This document shows, piece by piece, positions 47,532 through 56,744 of a stretch of DNA of 64,000 nucleotides. The stretch covers positions 398,659-462,658 of the forward strand of contig NZ_JACSJI010000001.1 of NCBI RefSeq assembly GCF_014349105.1. Reading direction: 5' to 3'. Position numbers and translations under genes: made by a program. This stretch comes from Caulobacter sp. 17J80-11. Lineage in GTDB: Bacteria > Pseudomonadota > Alphaproteobacteria > Caulobacterales > Caulobacteraceae. The notes beneath the pieces were generated by a model. The model saw only the letters and a list, made by a program, of their open reading frames with translations, was not told the DNA's origin and did not search any database. Numbering within the stretch: position 1 is the stretch's first letter; the number at the start of each line of letters is the position of its first letter.

Positions 47532-48700
47532 GCGGCCACTACAGCCACACCTTCCAGCGCACCGACCGCTCGGCGCTGGCCGTCTGGTTCTGGACGGTCG
47601 ACCGCTACCTGCTGGGCGCCATCGGCGTCCTGATTTTCGTCGGCGTGGCCCTGTCCTTCGCCTCGAGCCCGGCCGCCGCGCACCGGATCGGCATGTCGCA
47701 CCCGTTCCACTTCGCGCTGCGCCAGGCGATCTTCGCGACCATCGCGACCTCGATCCTGATCGGGACGTCGATGATGTCGCCCAAGGGCGTGCGCCGCGTG
47801 GCCGTGGTGATCTACGCGCTCGCCATCGTGAGCATGCTGTCGCTGCCCTTCATCGGCCACGCGGCCAAGGGCGCCACGCGCTGGATCCAGCTCGGGCCGT
47901 TCAGCCTGCAGCCGTCGGAATTCCTCAAGCCGGCCCTGATCACGCTCGCCGCCTGGATGTTCGCCGAAGGTCAGAAGGGGCAGGGGGTGCCGGGCGTGTC
48001 GATCGCCTTCGGCCTGTACCTGACCGCCGTGGCCCTGCTGCTGATCCAGCCGGACATCGGTCAGACCGTGCTGATCACCGTCGCCTTCATGGCCGCCTTC
48101 TTCATGGCCGGGGTGCCGGTGAAGTGGATCCTGGGCCTGGGCACCATCGCGGTCGGCGGCCTGGTCTCGACCTACTTCCTGTTCGACCACGTGGCCGCCC
48201 GTGTTCAGAAGTTCCTGTCGCCGGACAAGGCCGACACCCACCAGATCGACCGCGCCTCGGAAGCCATCGCGGCGGGCGGCCTGTTCGGCCGCGGCCCGGG
48301 CGAGGGCGTCATGAAGCGCCACGTGCCCGACCTGCACACCGACTTCATCTACTCGGTCGGCGCCGAGGAGTTCGGCCTGATCTTCTCGCTGTTCCTGATC
48401 GGCCTGTTCGGCTTCATCGTGGTGCGCGGCCTGTACAAGGCCATGCGCCTGTCCGACCCGTTCGAGCAGGTGGCGGCGGCGGGCCTGTTCGTGCTGTTCG
48501 CCCAGCAGGCCATCATCAACGTGGCCGTGAACCTGAACCTGATCCCCACCAAGGGCATGACCCTGCCCTTCATCTCCTACGGCGGCTCCTCCATGCTGGC
48601 CATGGGACTGACGCTCGGTCTGGCGCTGGCGCTGACCCGCCGGCGGCCGGGCGCCTACTCCCACGCCGAGGGCCTCTCCAGCGCAGGCGCATTCTCGTGA
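47528..48700 (+). CDS. ftsW: Septal peptidoglycan glycosyltransferase FtsW (SEDS)
   Basis: 390 residues from GTG 47528 with ten transmembrane helices. SEDS motifs: GAKGATRWIQLGPFSLQPSE-type block (AAKGATRWIQLGPF), PDIGQTVLITVAFM, the loop GGLFGRGPGEGVMKRHVPDLHTDFIYSVGAEEFG and the late LPFISYGGSSMLAMGLTLGL. Polymerises lipid II into septal glycan with FtsI. The stop overlaps murG by four bases. Confidence 0.97.
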   Translation: MSGHYSHTFQRTDRSALAVWFWTVDRYLLGAIGVLIFVGVALSFASSPAAAHRIGMSHPFHFALRQAIFATIATSILIGTSMMSPKGVRRVAVVIYALAIVSMLSLPFIGHAAKGATRWIQLGPFSLQPSEFLKPALITLAAWMFAEGQKGQGVPGVSIAFGLYLTAVALLLIQPDIGQTVLITVAFMAAFFMAGVPVKWILGLGTIAVGGLVSTYFLFDHVAARVQKFLSPDKADTHQIDRASEAIAAGGLFGRGPGEGVMKRHVPDLHTDFIYSVGAEEFGLIFSLFLIGLFGFIVVRGLYKAMRLSDPFEQVAAAGLFVLFAQQAIINVAVNLNLIPTKGMTLPFISYGGSSMLAMGLTLGLALALTRRRPGAYSHAEGLSSAGAFS

Positions 48701-49791
48701 CCCGTACCTCCAAGATCGCGGTCGTCGCCGCCGGCGGCACCGGCGGCCACATGTTCCCGGCCGAAGCCCTGGCCCGCGAGCTGATCGAGCGCGGCTGGCG
48801 GGTCGTGCTGGCCACCGACAGCCGCGGCGACCAGTACGCCCACGCCTTCCCGGCCGAGAAGCGCATCGCCCTGAACGCGGCGACCTACAAGCCGGGCGAT
48901 CCGATCGGCATGGTCCGCGCGGGGGTGAAGATCGCCCAGGGCGTGCTGCAGGCCCGCACCGCCTTCAAGCGCATCGATCCGGCCGTGGTGGTGGGCTTCG
49001 GCGGCTATCCGTCCGTGCCGGCCCTGTTGGCCGCGCGCCAACAGAAGCGCCCGACCATCATCCACGAGCAGAACGCGGTGCTTGGCCGCTCCAACCGCGC
49101 CCTGGCCGCTAAGGTTTCGGCCGTGGCCTGCGCCTTCCCCATCCTGGAGAAGGCCTCGCCGGCGGTTAAGGCCAAGGTCGAGGTCGTAGGCAACCCGGTC
49201 CGCCCGGACATCCGCGCCCTCTACGACCGCCCGTATGAGGCGCCGACCGACCGCATCCGCCTCTTGGTCACCGGCGGCAGCCAGGGCGCGCGTCTCCTCT
49301 CGGAAACCGTGCCGGCCGCCATCGCGCAGCTGGCCGAGCCGATCCGCAACCGGCTGAAGGTCGACCAGCAGACCCGCCAGGAGTCGCTGGACACCGCGCG
49401 CGCCATCTACGCCGACGCCGCCGTCGAAGCCCACGTCGCCCCCTTCTTCCGCGAAATGGCCCAGCGCCTGGAGCAGGCCCACCTGGTGATCGGCCGCTCG
49501 GGCGCCTCGACCTGCTGCGAGCTGGCGGTGGCCGGCCTGCCCTCGGTCCTGGTGCCGCTGAAGATCGCCGCCGACGACCACCAGACCTTCAACGCCCGCT
49601 TGCTCTCCGACGCCGGCGCCGCCGCGGTGCTGCCCGAGGACGAGCTGACCGTCGACAGCCTGGCGAACCTGCTCCAGCGCCTCCTGTCCGATCCCGAAGG
49701 TCTGGTCCGCCGCGCCGCCGCCGCCCGTTCGGTGGCCGTGCCCGACGCCGCCCAGAAGCTGGCCGACCTGGTGGAGCGGGTGGTCGGGTGA
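48697..49791 (+). CDS. murG: Undecaprenyldiphospho-muramoylpentapeptide beta-N-acetylglucosaminyltransferase MurG
   Basis: 364 residues from GTG 48697. Glycosyltransferase family 28 signatures: AAGGTGGHMFPAEALA, VVGFGGYPSVPALLAARQ, IIHEQNAVLGRSNRAL, VTGGSQGARLLSETVP and VIGRSGASTCCELAVAGLPSVLVPL. It adds GlcNAc to lipid I to give lipid II at the cytoplasmic membrane face. Its stop overlaps the next small gene by one base (TGATG). Confidence 0.97.
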   Translation: MTRTSKIAVVAAGGTGGHMFPAEALARELIERGWRVVLATDSRGDQYAHAFPAEKRIALNAATYKPGDPIGMVRAGVKIAQGVLQARTAFKRIDPAVVVGFGGYPSVPALLAARQQKRPTIIHEQNAVLGRSNRALAAKVSAVACAFPILEKASPAVKAKVEVVGNPVRPDIRALYDRPYEAPTDRIRLLVTGGSQGARLLSETVPAAIAQLAEPIRNRLKVDQQTRQESLDTARAIYADAAVEAHVAPFFREMAQRLEQAHLVIGRSGASTCCELAVAGLPSVLVPLKIAADDHQTFNARLLSDAGAAAVLPEDELTVDSLANLLQRLLSDPEGLVRRAAAARSVAVPDAAQKLADLVERVVG

Positions 49792-50210
49792 TGAGGCTAA
49801 TGCGCCTGATGCGACTGGGAACGGTCGCGCTGGCGCTCTGTGTCGCCGCCGTCTCGGCGGCCCTCGAATCCGGGAAGGACGCCGTGCGCGACACCCCGCC
49901 TGCGAACGTCTGGAACGCGGAGCTCGCTGCTGCTCTCGTCGGCAAGACGATCCTGGTCGGCAAGACCTACGCCGGGGCGGGCGGCGAGCGCTACGAGCAG
50001 CTGCACGGTGTCGTCACCAAGGCCGACCCGGCCCAGGGCATCGCGCTCGCGCTCGAGGGGCCGCATCAGGGCGAGACCTACTGGCTGCCGCCGGACACCC
50101 GCGGCCTCAAGCCCGCCAAGCCGGGCAGCTATCGTCTGCGCAGCACCGGCGAGGTGATCGAGGATCCCGACTACCTCGCCATGTACGTCGTGGAGCCTCC
50201 CACGGTCTGA
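49791..50210 (+). CDS. Small exported protein translationally coupled to murG
   Basis: 139 residues from ATG 49791; the GTG one codon earlier is less likely. A signal peptide (RLGTVALALCVAAVSAALE) predicts export. The mature part is beta-rich (LVGKTILVGKTYAGAGGERYEQLHGVVTKADPAQGIALALEG) and ends SYRLRSTGEVIEDPDYLAMYVVEPP. The TGATG overlap with murG implies co-translation, yet it is not a standard dcw member. I do not recognise the family. It resembles small proteins that interpret solvent-exposed text such as hydrolase-associated or immunity-like folds, but no assignment is justified. Confidence 0.75.
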   Translation: MRLMRLMRLGTVALALCVAAVSAALESGKDAVRDTPPANVWNAELAAALVGKTILVGKTYAGAGGERYEQLHGVVTKADPAQGIALALEGPHQGETYWLPPDTRGLKPAKPGSYRLRSTGEVIEDPDYLAMYVVEPPTV

Positions 50211-50229
50211 CCCGGCCAGGCTGGCGGGC

Positions 50230-51516
50230 CTATTTCGGCGCGCTCTTCACCAGAACGGCCCGCCCCGGTTCGGCGCGGTCGACGCGCCAGCCCGGCGCGA
50301 GCTCCAGGCTCCAGCCCGGTCCAGAAACTCGGTCCGGCGCCTCTGCGGTCGGGGCGGCGACGATAAGGCTTCCCCAGCCGCCGTCGATCAGGGCCCCGTC
50401 TTCCGCCTGCAGCACGCCCCAGCGATCCGCGACGCGCAGGGTCGGGTAGACCGTGCCCTCCGGCGGCAGCGGGAAGAGGTTCTGCGGATTGAAGGAGACG
50501 TTCATCTCCTTCAGGGGCAGGCGAAGGGTCGGGCCGGTCACCAGTTTCGCGCGCCAGGCGGCCGCCCGGCGTTCATGGAGTTCGTGCCGGCGCGCCTCGT
50601 CGGTCGCGACGTCCTCGTAGGCGTACCGGCGGCGCGCTTCATCGACCGGGCTGGGCTGCACGCGGGCGGCCTGCGCGAGCAGGCGTCCGAGGTCGCGGAC
50701 CTCCGTTGAACCGCGCAGCCGGACGCGCCAGGTCGGGTCGGACCGGTCGAGGAGGAGGCCGTAGGCCGGGCCCGACGTGTAGGCGAAGGTGCGAACGTAC
50801 GAGTCAGCCTGTTCGGCGACGCGCAACTGCTCCACGGCGGCCGCCGCGAGGTCGCGCCGTCCGCTGAGGACCGCGCCGGTGTATTCCGCCAGCCCCTCGT
50901 GGAGTTCGAGCTGGTTCTCCAGTTCGGCCGCGTCGGTCGCCAGGGCGCGCCGCCGCTCGCGAAACGCCAGGGCGTCGGCGACGGCCTGTTTGCGCGTCGC
51001 CTCGTCCGGGGCGGCGACGGCGGCGGCGAGCGCGCGCCATTCCATCCGCAACCAGGTCCGACCCTCCGGCGTGGCCAGATGGGCCGGCGCAGGCGACGCG
51101 GCCGCGAAGCCCAGCTTCTTCTGAATGCGGTGCCAGGCCTCGTGCATCAGCAGGGCGGCCCGGGCCTGTTCGTCCTGCGGCAGCGGTTGCAGCACCATGG
51201 TCCAGGTGACCCCGTCGAACTCGACGGCGGTGTTGGCCGCGCCGATCTCCGGCGGCAGCGTTCCGAGGAACAGTCCGGCGGCCGGACGAAGGGCGCTTCC
51301 GGTTCCGGCCTGGCTGGCGACGATGGCGCGCGTCTTCGGATCGACCAGCATCAGCGGCCCGCACAGCGACTCGCCCCAGAGCCGCCCGCCGTCGGCCCGG
51401 CAAAGCGCGTCCAACTGCGCGATCACCTCGGCCGGCCCCGGCGACGGCGCCTCGGCGAGCGCCTGGCCGGTGCACAGCGCGGTCGCGATCGCCGCCCAGA
51501 GCCCAATCCCTCGCAT
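50230..51516 (-). CDS. Exported HExxH zinc-metalloprotease-like protein
   Basis: 428 residues from ATG 51516; a longer frame to 51756 is antisense to the neighbouring gene's non-coding strand and is not supported. A signal peptide ends at ALAEA. His125-Glu126-x-x-His129 (LLMHEAWHRIQ) is a zincin active site. About 80 residues on, ELHEGLAEYTGAVLSG supplies Glu207 or Glu211 as a third zinc ligand, giving gluzincin geometry. The C-terminal 120 residues are beta-rich. Not a family I can name. It is the last gene of a four-gene opposite-strand block inside the dcw cluster. Confidence 0.78.
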   Translation of the reverse strand: MRGIGLWAAIATALCTGQALAEAPSPGPAEVIAQLDALCRADGGRLWGESLCGPLMLVDPKTRAIVASQAGTGSALRPAAGLFLGTLPPEIGAANTAVEFDGVTWTMVLQPLPQDEQARAALLMHEAWHRIQKKLGFAAASPAPAHLATPEGRTWLRMEWRALAAAVAAPDEATRKQAVADALAFRERRRALATDAAELENQLELHEGLAEYTGAVLSGRRDLAAAAVEQLRVAEQADSYVRTFAYTSGPAYGLLLDRSDPTWRVRLRGSTEVRDLGRLLAQAARVQPSPVDEARRRYAYEDVATDEARRHELHERRAAAWRAKLVTGPTLRLPLKEMNVSFNPQNLFPLPPEGTVYPTLRVADRWGVLQAEDGALIDGGWGSLIVAAPTAEAPDRVSGPGWSLELAPGWRVDRAEPGRAVLVKSAPK

Positions 51517-51566
51517 GCGTATCGCCCCCCGTTGTTGTGAAACTAGCTCTGCGGGAGGGAGCTTCG

Positions 51567-52352
51567 CTAGCCGGCCCTGACGCTCGCCCGGGCGATGTCG
51601 CAGTCCTCGCAACCCGCCGCCGGGCCGTGCAGGAAGGCCAGCGGCTCGGCCCGCAGCCGTTCGACCGCGATCCGCACCACGTCCTGCGCTCGCATCAGCC
51701 GGGCGTGGGCGTGGCCCACGGGGCCTTCCGCCTGCAGGCCCTCGACGTCCAGCCACTCCTCCATCCGGGCGAAGCCTTCGCAGCAGTGGTCAGGCTCGCG
51801 GTAGTCGACACGCTTCGGCAGCCCGTCCCGCAGGATCGTGAACCACCGCGCGGCGCCGTAGGGCACGCGCGCCACCGCCTCCGCCAGATGCAGGGTGGTG
51901 TTCGCGTCGTGGCCCACGCCGAGCAGCAGCACCTGTCCGTCGAGGTCGTGCACCCGGCCGATCGGGCTGTCGGGGCCGTGCGGCGGGATTGGCGGCGGAC
52001 CGCGGGTGATCGCGTCCGCCAGCGGTCCGATCGCCGCGCAGGCGGCGTAGTGGCGGCTGCGGACCACGCCGGGCAGGGCGCGGAAGATCTCCGGCGTCAC
52101 GCCGAGGTCGCTGGCCGCGGGCGTCGTGTCGGGATCGAACGGTGCGTCGTCGCGGTCCGTGAAGGACGGCAGGACCAGCGTCCCCTCCGGTCCGAGCGCC
52201 AGGCGCAGGCCCTCGATCAGGCCGGCGGGGCCGCCCTCGACCGGACGCACCTGCCGAAATGCGGTGTGGACCAGAAGCACGCCGCCCTTGCGCACGCCCA
52301 GGGCGGCGAGCTGGTCGGCGATCTCGGAAGGGCGGAAAGTGCGGCCGGGCAT
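51567..52352 (-). CDS. Aminoglycoside N(3)-acetyltransferase family protein
   Basis: 261 residues from ATG 52352, no signal peptide. AAC(3) family features: LGVRKGGVLLVHTAFRQV at the N-terminus, GLRLALGPEGTLVLPSFT, HYAACAAIGPLADAIT, and the acetyl-CoA/catalytic block LLLGVGHDANTTLHLAEAVARVPYG. The enzyme class acetylates the 3-amino group of aminoglycosides; some chromosomal homologues have other amine substrates (for example FrbF- or YokD-like). Resistance is therefore plausible but not proven. Lies 41 bases downstream of the M13 peptidase on the same strand. Confidence 0.87.
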   Translation of the reverse strand: MPGRTFRPSEIADQLAALGVRKGGVLLVHTAFRQVRPVEGGPAGLIEGLRLALGPEGTLVLPSFTDRDDAPFDPDTTPAASDLGVTPEIFRALPGVVRSRHYAACAAIGPLADAITRGPPPIPPHGPDSPIGRVHDLDGQVLLLGVGHDANTTLHLAEAVARVPYGAARWFTILRDGLPKRVDYREPDHCCEGFARMEEWLDVEGLQAEGPVGHAHARLMRAQDVVRIAVERLRAEPLAFLHGPAAGCEDCDIARASVRAG

Positions 52353-52393
52353 GCCTGCTTTCGTCGGGGCCGGCGGCGGCCGGGATTAGAGCC

Positions 52394-54460
52394 TTACCAC
52401 ACCACGCATCTCCGCTCGGCCGGCCGCACCATGGCCGAGCCCTTGCGGCAGGCGAACGCCTTGGCGAAGGCGGGCATGTTGGCCAGCGGCCCGTTCACCC
52501 GGAAGCTCGCCGGCGCGTGGTTGTCCAGGCGCGCATAGGCCTCGCGCTGCACTGTGCAGCGGCTCTGGGCGTAGGCGATGAAGAAGCGCTGGGCGCGGCT
52601 GAAGCCCGCCTTGTCGCGCTGCGCCATCCGCGGCCCCAGGGCGCGGACCAGCGCGTCGTAGGCGAAGTTCACGCCGCCCAGGTCGGCCACGTTCTCGGAG
52701 AAGGTCCGCTCGCCGTTCAGACGGGCGCCACCGCCCAGCTCGACCTCGCCCGCCTGCTTGATCAGGCACTGGGCGCGCTGGTCGTGCGCACTGACGTCGG
52801 CGGCGGTCCAGATGTCGTGGCCTTCGCCGTCCGCGTCGTAGTCGTGGTTCTCCAGGACGTGGGTGACCTCGTGCCCGACCAGGGCGCCGTAGCCGCCCAT
52901 GCGCAATTCCGGCGACGCGTCCGCGTCGTACCGTGGCGGCGTCAGCCCGGCCGCCGTCAGGATGATCGAGTTGGTGAAGACGTCGGGATAGCCGTTGGGA
53001 ATGGTCAGCCGCGCGACGGCCAGGCCCGGCGCCACGTCCGGATAGACCATGATCTCCCAGGACTCGCGGGTGCGCGGCTCGTTCACGCGCGCCCAGGCGC
53101 GCTTCTCCTGGAAGCCGCGGGTGGCCATCACGTTGTCGAAGAAGTTCGTCGCCGACATCGGATCAGCGCCGGTCGCCGGCCACTCGTCCGGGAAGCCGAC
53201 CTTGATCGAGAGCGCGTCGATCTTCTTGCGGGTCGCTTCGCGGGCGGAGGGGGACAGCCAGGTCATGCCGTCGACGGAGTCGGCGATCTGGCCGCGGACC
53301 TGCTGGACGATCGTCTTTGCGCCGCCGCGCGCCTGCACGCCGATGAAGCGGGTCGAGTACTGCCGCGACAGCTCCACCCCCATCCCCTTGATGGTCTCGA
53401 CCTCGCACTCGTCGGCCCGCGACGCGCGCGGCGTGTCGAGATAGGCGGCCGCGAAGCGGGCCTGCTCCTCCCGCATCGCGCCCGGCAGGGCCGGCGTCAC
53501 GGTGTCGAGCAGCCGCCAGCGCAGGTAAGCCTTCAGGTCGCGCATGGACCACTGCGCCAGGCCGTCGTTCACGGCCTTGAGGTACTTCGGCGAGGTGACG
53601 TTCATCGGCCGGCCGGCCGGCTGTCCGACGGCCTTCAGGTAGTCCGCCCAGGCGAAGTTCGGATAGTCCCGCGCCAGGGCGGCCGGATCGATCGGGTTGT
53701 TGCTGATCGACGGGTCGAAGCGTTCGGCGAAGGACAGCGAGACGCGCGCCAGCGTCCCCTCCATCGCCACGATCCGTTCGGCCTGGCGGTTCGCCTCGCC
53801 GCGCTCGACGCCGGAGCTCGCCAGCATGGCGGCGACGTGGTCCCTGTAGCTCGCGATCACCGCCGCCGCTTCGGCGCCGTCGTCGCGATAGGTCCCTCGC
53901 GGCAGCCCAAACGCCCCCTGATGGATCTCGCCGCGGAAGCGCGACTTGTCGGCCGGATCCGGCTCGCCGGAATAGCGGAAGAAGGCGCGCACGCCGCGCG
54001 CGTGCAGGCTCTGCAGCACGGTCGCGAAGTCCGCGCGGGTCTCGACGCCGTCGATCCGGCCCAGCCACCCTCGAAGGGACGCTTCGGCGAGCCTGTCCGC
54101 CTGATCGCCGCCGGCCATGCAGGACGCGTAGAAGACCTGCAGTCGGTCGACCTCGGGATCCTTGGCCAGGCTCCGGTCGGTCAGGAGGGCCGTCATGGCG
54201 GCCCGGTTCCGGGCGCCGGCCGCCTCTTCGGCCAGGGCCACGTAGTTGCGGTCGGTCGGCTCGCCGGTCTTCGCCATCCAGCCGCCGCAGACGTACTGGT
54301 AGAAGTCAGTGCACGGATCGGCGCCTCGATCGAAGGTCGAGGTGTCGAGCGGGCTCAGGGGCGGCTCGGCCGGCGGCTTGCCCATGGCCTGCGACCCGCC
54401 CAGGATCAGAAGCGACGTCGCCAGTCCCGCGGCGACCACGACCTGAAGATTGCGAGACAC
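52394..54460 (-). CDS. Exported M13 (neprilysin/PepO-like) zinc metallopeptidase
   Basis: 688 residues from GTG 54460, preceded by GGGGGGAGG five bases away. A signal peptide (NLQVVVAAGLATSLLILGGSQAMG) leads to the M13 N-domain with DPCTDFYQYVCGGWM. The catalytic domain has His540-Glu541-x-x-His544 (GHEVTHVLENHDYDADG) and the third ligand Glu599 in SENVADLGG. The C-terminal RRCVVW is the characteristic M13 ending. RVNGPLANMPAFAKAFACRKG matches the substrate-binding block. Cleaves short peptides in the periplasm. HEVTH replaces the common HEITH conservatively. Confidence 0.94.
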   Translation of the reverse strand: MSRNLQVVVAAGLATSLLILGGSQAMGKPPAEPPLSPLDTSTFDRGADPCTDFYQYVCGGWMAKTGEPTDRNYVALAEEAAGARNRAAMTALLTDRSLAKDPEVDRLQVFYASCMAGGDQADRLAEASLRGWLGRIDGVETRADFATVLQSLHARGVRAFFRYSGEPDPADKSRFRGEIHQGAFGLPRGTYRDDGAEAAAVIASYRDHVAAMLASSGVERGEANRQAERIVAMEGTLARVSLSFAERFDPSISNNPIDPAALARDYPNFAWADYLKAVGQPAGRPMNVTSPKYLKAVNDGLAQWSMRDLKAYLRWRLLDTVTPALPGAMREEQARFAAAYLDTPRASRADECEVETIKGMGVELSRQYSTRFIGVQARGGAKTIVQQVRGQIADSVDGMTWLSPSAREATRKKIDALSIKVGFPDEWPATGADPMSATNFFDNVMATRGFQEKRAWARVNEPRTRESWEIMVYPDVAPGLAVARLTIPNGYPDVFTNSIILTAAGLTPPRYDADASPELRMGGYGALVGHEVTHVLENHDYDADGEGHDIWTAADVSAHDQRAQCLIKQAGEVELGGGARLNGERTFSENVADLGGVNFAYDALVRALGPRMAQRDKAGFSRAQRFFIAYAQSRCTVQREAYARLDNHAPASFRVNGPLANMPAFAKAFACRKGSAMVRPAERRCVVW

Positions 54461-54666
54461 GACGACCTCCCCCCGAAAGACGCGCGACTGCGGGCGTCTA
54501 CGCCGCCCCGTGCTGACGATCAGACGCCGCATCGCGAGGCCGGACGATCACCTTTGGGGGCAGCAAAGACTGATCGAACGGCGTTCCGCTGTAACGTGAA
54601 TTCCCCGACACGTTCCTTAGCCGCGACGAAGCGAGTCCTCCGCGCGCCGAAAGCGGCGCGTCAGGC

Positions 54667-55068
54667 TCAGTCCAGAATGGCCTCGACGCCCATGCGGTCG
54701 AGCTGCGCCAGGTGGTCCTTCATGGTCTTGAGCTGCTCGGGCGAATGCCCCGTCCAGTCGGCGACCTCGCCGACCACCCGCAGCGGATCGCGGGTGCGAT
54801 AGGACTTCGTCGGATTGCCCGGGAACTTCTTGTCGGTCAGGTTGGGATCGTCCTCGAAGGGGCCGGTCGGCTCGACGATGTAGATCCGGCCGGGGCCGTC
54901 GCCCACGGCCAGCTCCGCGCCCCAGACGGCCGCGTCCAGCGTCGCGGTCAGATAGACGAAGGCCGCCGCCTTTCGCTTGCCGTAGTTGGAGGCGTAGCCC
55001 GGGCTGATCAGGTCGCCCGCCTTCAGATCCGCCTTGGTGCCGTGGAAGAACGGCTGCGCGCTGGTCAT
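54667..55068 (-). CDS. arr: Rifampin ADP-ribosyltransferase Arr
   Basis: 133 residues from ATG 55068 (MTSAQPFFHGTKADLKAGDL). It matches the Arr family along its whole length: VYLTATLDAAVWGAELA, GRIYIVEPTGPFEDDPN and NLTDKKFPGNPTKSYRTRDPL. The functional residues of mycobacterial Arr (His19, Tyr49, Asp84) map to His9, Tyr39 and Asp74 with identical spacing (30 and 35). The enzyme ADP-ribosylates a hydroxyl of rifamycins using NAD, which inactivates the drug. The gene opens an opposite-strand block within the dcw cluster and is divergent from murC. Confidence 0.94.
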   Translation of the reverse strand: MTSAQPFFHGTKADLKAGDLISPGYASNYGKRKAAAFVYLTATLDAAVWGAELAVGDGPGRIYIVEPTGPFEDDPNLTDKKFPGNPTKSYRTRDPLRVVGEVADWTGHSPEQLKTMKDHLAQLDRMGVEAILD

Positions 55069-55207
55069 CGGATGAGCCCCCTGAGATCGGGACCGGCGGT
55101 CCCGTGCGTCGAGGCGTCCTAAGCTGCGCATAAATCGCGGCCCGCCAATTCTTGAACTCAGGTTTTTCGCGCCCAAATCCCTGTCAGGCGGGGCGGCGAT
55201 GCTTCGC

Positions 55208-55238
55208 CCCCTCTGTCGCCGGCCGCGGCGGAGAGGGG
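55208..55238. repeat. Long hairpin in the murC upstream region
   Basis: CCCCTCT (55208-55214) pairs with AGAGGGG (55232-55238), and CGCC/GGCG continue the stem inward around GGCCGC. It lies between divergent arr and murC, about 75 bases before the murC start. Related in style to the other pyrimidine-rich hairpins of the window. Confidence 0.6.
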
Positions 55239-55313
55239 ACGCGACGACGGGCCGCGAAATTTCGGGCACGCGCCTGCTTCCGTGTAGCGGAACGGGCCGG
55301 TAGTGAAGTTGCG

Positions 55314-56744
55314 ATGATCGCGCGCTCGAAACTCCGCCCCACTCCCTTTGAAATCGGCCCGGTGCACTTCGTGGGCATCGGCGGCATCGGCATGAGCGGC
55401 ATCGCCGAAATCATGCTGAAGATCGGCTACTCGGTGACCGGCTCCGACGCCAAGGCCTCGGCCAACACCGAGCGGCTGGAAAAGCTGGGCGCCAAAATCT
55501 TCGTCGGCCACGCCGCGGAGCACGTCGGCGACGTCTCGGCCGTGGTCTATTCGACCGCCGTGAAGCCGGACAATCCGGAGATGGTGGCCGCCCGCGAGCG
55601 CCGCATCCCGCTGGTCCGCCGCGCCGAGATGCTGGCCGAGCTGATGCGGCTTCAGTTCTCGATCGCGGTGGGCGGCACGCACGGCAAGACCACCACGACC
55701 TCGATGGTCGCCTGCCTGCTGGACGCCGGCGGGCTGGACCCGACCGTGGTCAACGGCGGCATCATCAACGCCTACGGCACCAACGCCAAGGTCGGTGACG
55801 GCGACTGGATCGTGGTCGAGGCCGACGAGAGCGACGGCAGCTTCCTGCGTCTGAAGTCGACAGTCGCCATCGTCACCAACATCGACGCCGAGCACCTGGA
55901 CCACTGGGGCGACTTCGAGGCGATGAAGAAGGGCTTCCGCGACTTCGTCGAGAACATCCCCTTCTACGGCTTCGCGGCGGTGTGCCTGGACCACCCCGAG
56001 GTGCAGAACCTGGTCGCCCAGGTCGAGAACCGCCGGCTGATCACCTACGGCATCAATCCGCAGGCCGAGGTGCGCGCCACCAAGGTCGAGATGGGGCCGG
56101 ACGGCGCCCAGTTCGACGTGGTCATCAGCCCGCGGGACCGCGATCCGGTCACCCTGCGCGACGTGTCCCTGCCGATGGCCGGCTGGCACAACGTCTCCAA
56201 CTCGCTGGCCGCCATCGCCGTGGCGCTGGAGCTGGGCGTGTCCGAACGCGACATCAAGCAAGGCCTGGCCAAGTTCGGCGGCGTGAAGCGGCGCTTCACC
56301 ACCACCGGCGTGGCCCGCGGCGTGCGGGTGATCGACGACTACGGCCACCACCCGGTGGAGATCGCCGCGGTGCTGAAGGCCGCCCGCCAGGTGGCGCGCG
56401 GCAAGGTCGTCGCCGTGGTCCAGCCGCACCGCTACACGCGCCTGCGCGACCTGATGACCGAGTTCTCGACCTGCTTCCACGACGCCGACACGGTGATCGT
56501 GGCCGATGTCTACACCGCCGGCGAGCAGCCGATCGAAGGCGTGCACAAGGAGGCGCTGGCCGAGGGGCTGCGCCGTCACGGGCACCGTCACGTGCTGCTG
56601 CTGGACGGCCCCGCTTCGCTGGCCGGACTGGTCGCGCAGGAAGCCGCAATCGGCGATCTGGTCGTGTGCCTGGGCGCCGGAGACATCACCCAATGGGCCT
56701 ACGCCCTGCCGGGCCAACTCGAACTCCTGGAGACCGCGGCGTGA
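55314..56744 (+). CDS. murC: UDP-N-acetylmuramate:L-alanine ligase MurC
   Basis: 476 residues from ATG 55314 ([29 protein letters not shown]). The frame extends upstream to 55152 without support. [17 protein letters not shown] is the N-terminal UDP-binding loop; [14 protein letters not shown] is the ATP loop; [43 protein letters not shown] and [11 protein letters not shown] complete the family set. Adds L-Ala to UDP-MurNAc. This gene restarts the dcw order after the inserted block, with its own 245-base upstream region. The stop overlaps murB by four bases (GTGA). Confidence 0.97.
   Translation: MIARSKLRPTPFEIGPVHFVGIGGIGMSGIAEIMLKIGYSVTGSDAKASANTERLEKLGAKIFVGHAAEHVGDVSAVVYSTAVKPDNPEMVAARERRIPLVRRAEMLAELMRLQFSIAVGGTHGKTTTTSMVACLLDAGGLDPTVVNGGIINAYGTNAKVGDGDWIVVEADESDGSFLRLKSTVAIVTNIDAEHLDHWGDFEAMKKGFRDFVENIPFYGFAAVCLDHPEVQNLVAQVENRRLITYGINPQAEVRATKVEMGPDGAQFDVVISPRDRDPVTLRDVSLPMAGWHNVSNSLAAIAVALELGVSERDIKQGLAKFGGVKRRFTTTGVARGVRVIDDYGHHPVEIAAVLKAARQVARGKVVAVVQPHRYTRLRDLMTEFSTCFHDADTVIVADVYTAGEQPIEGVHKEALAEGLRRHGHRHVLLLDGPASLAGLVAQEAAIGDLVVCLGAGDITQWAYALPGQLELLETAA

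Noticed and set aside
49791..55068. Inserted block as a recent mobile element or integron
   Set aside because: No transposase, integrase, attachment site, terminal repeats or change in base composition is visible.
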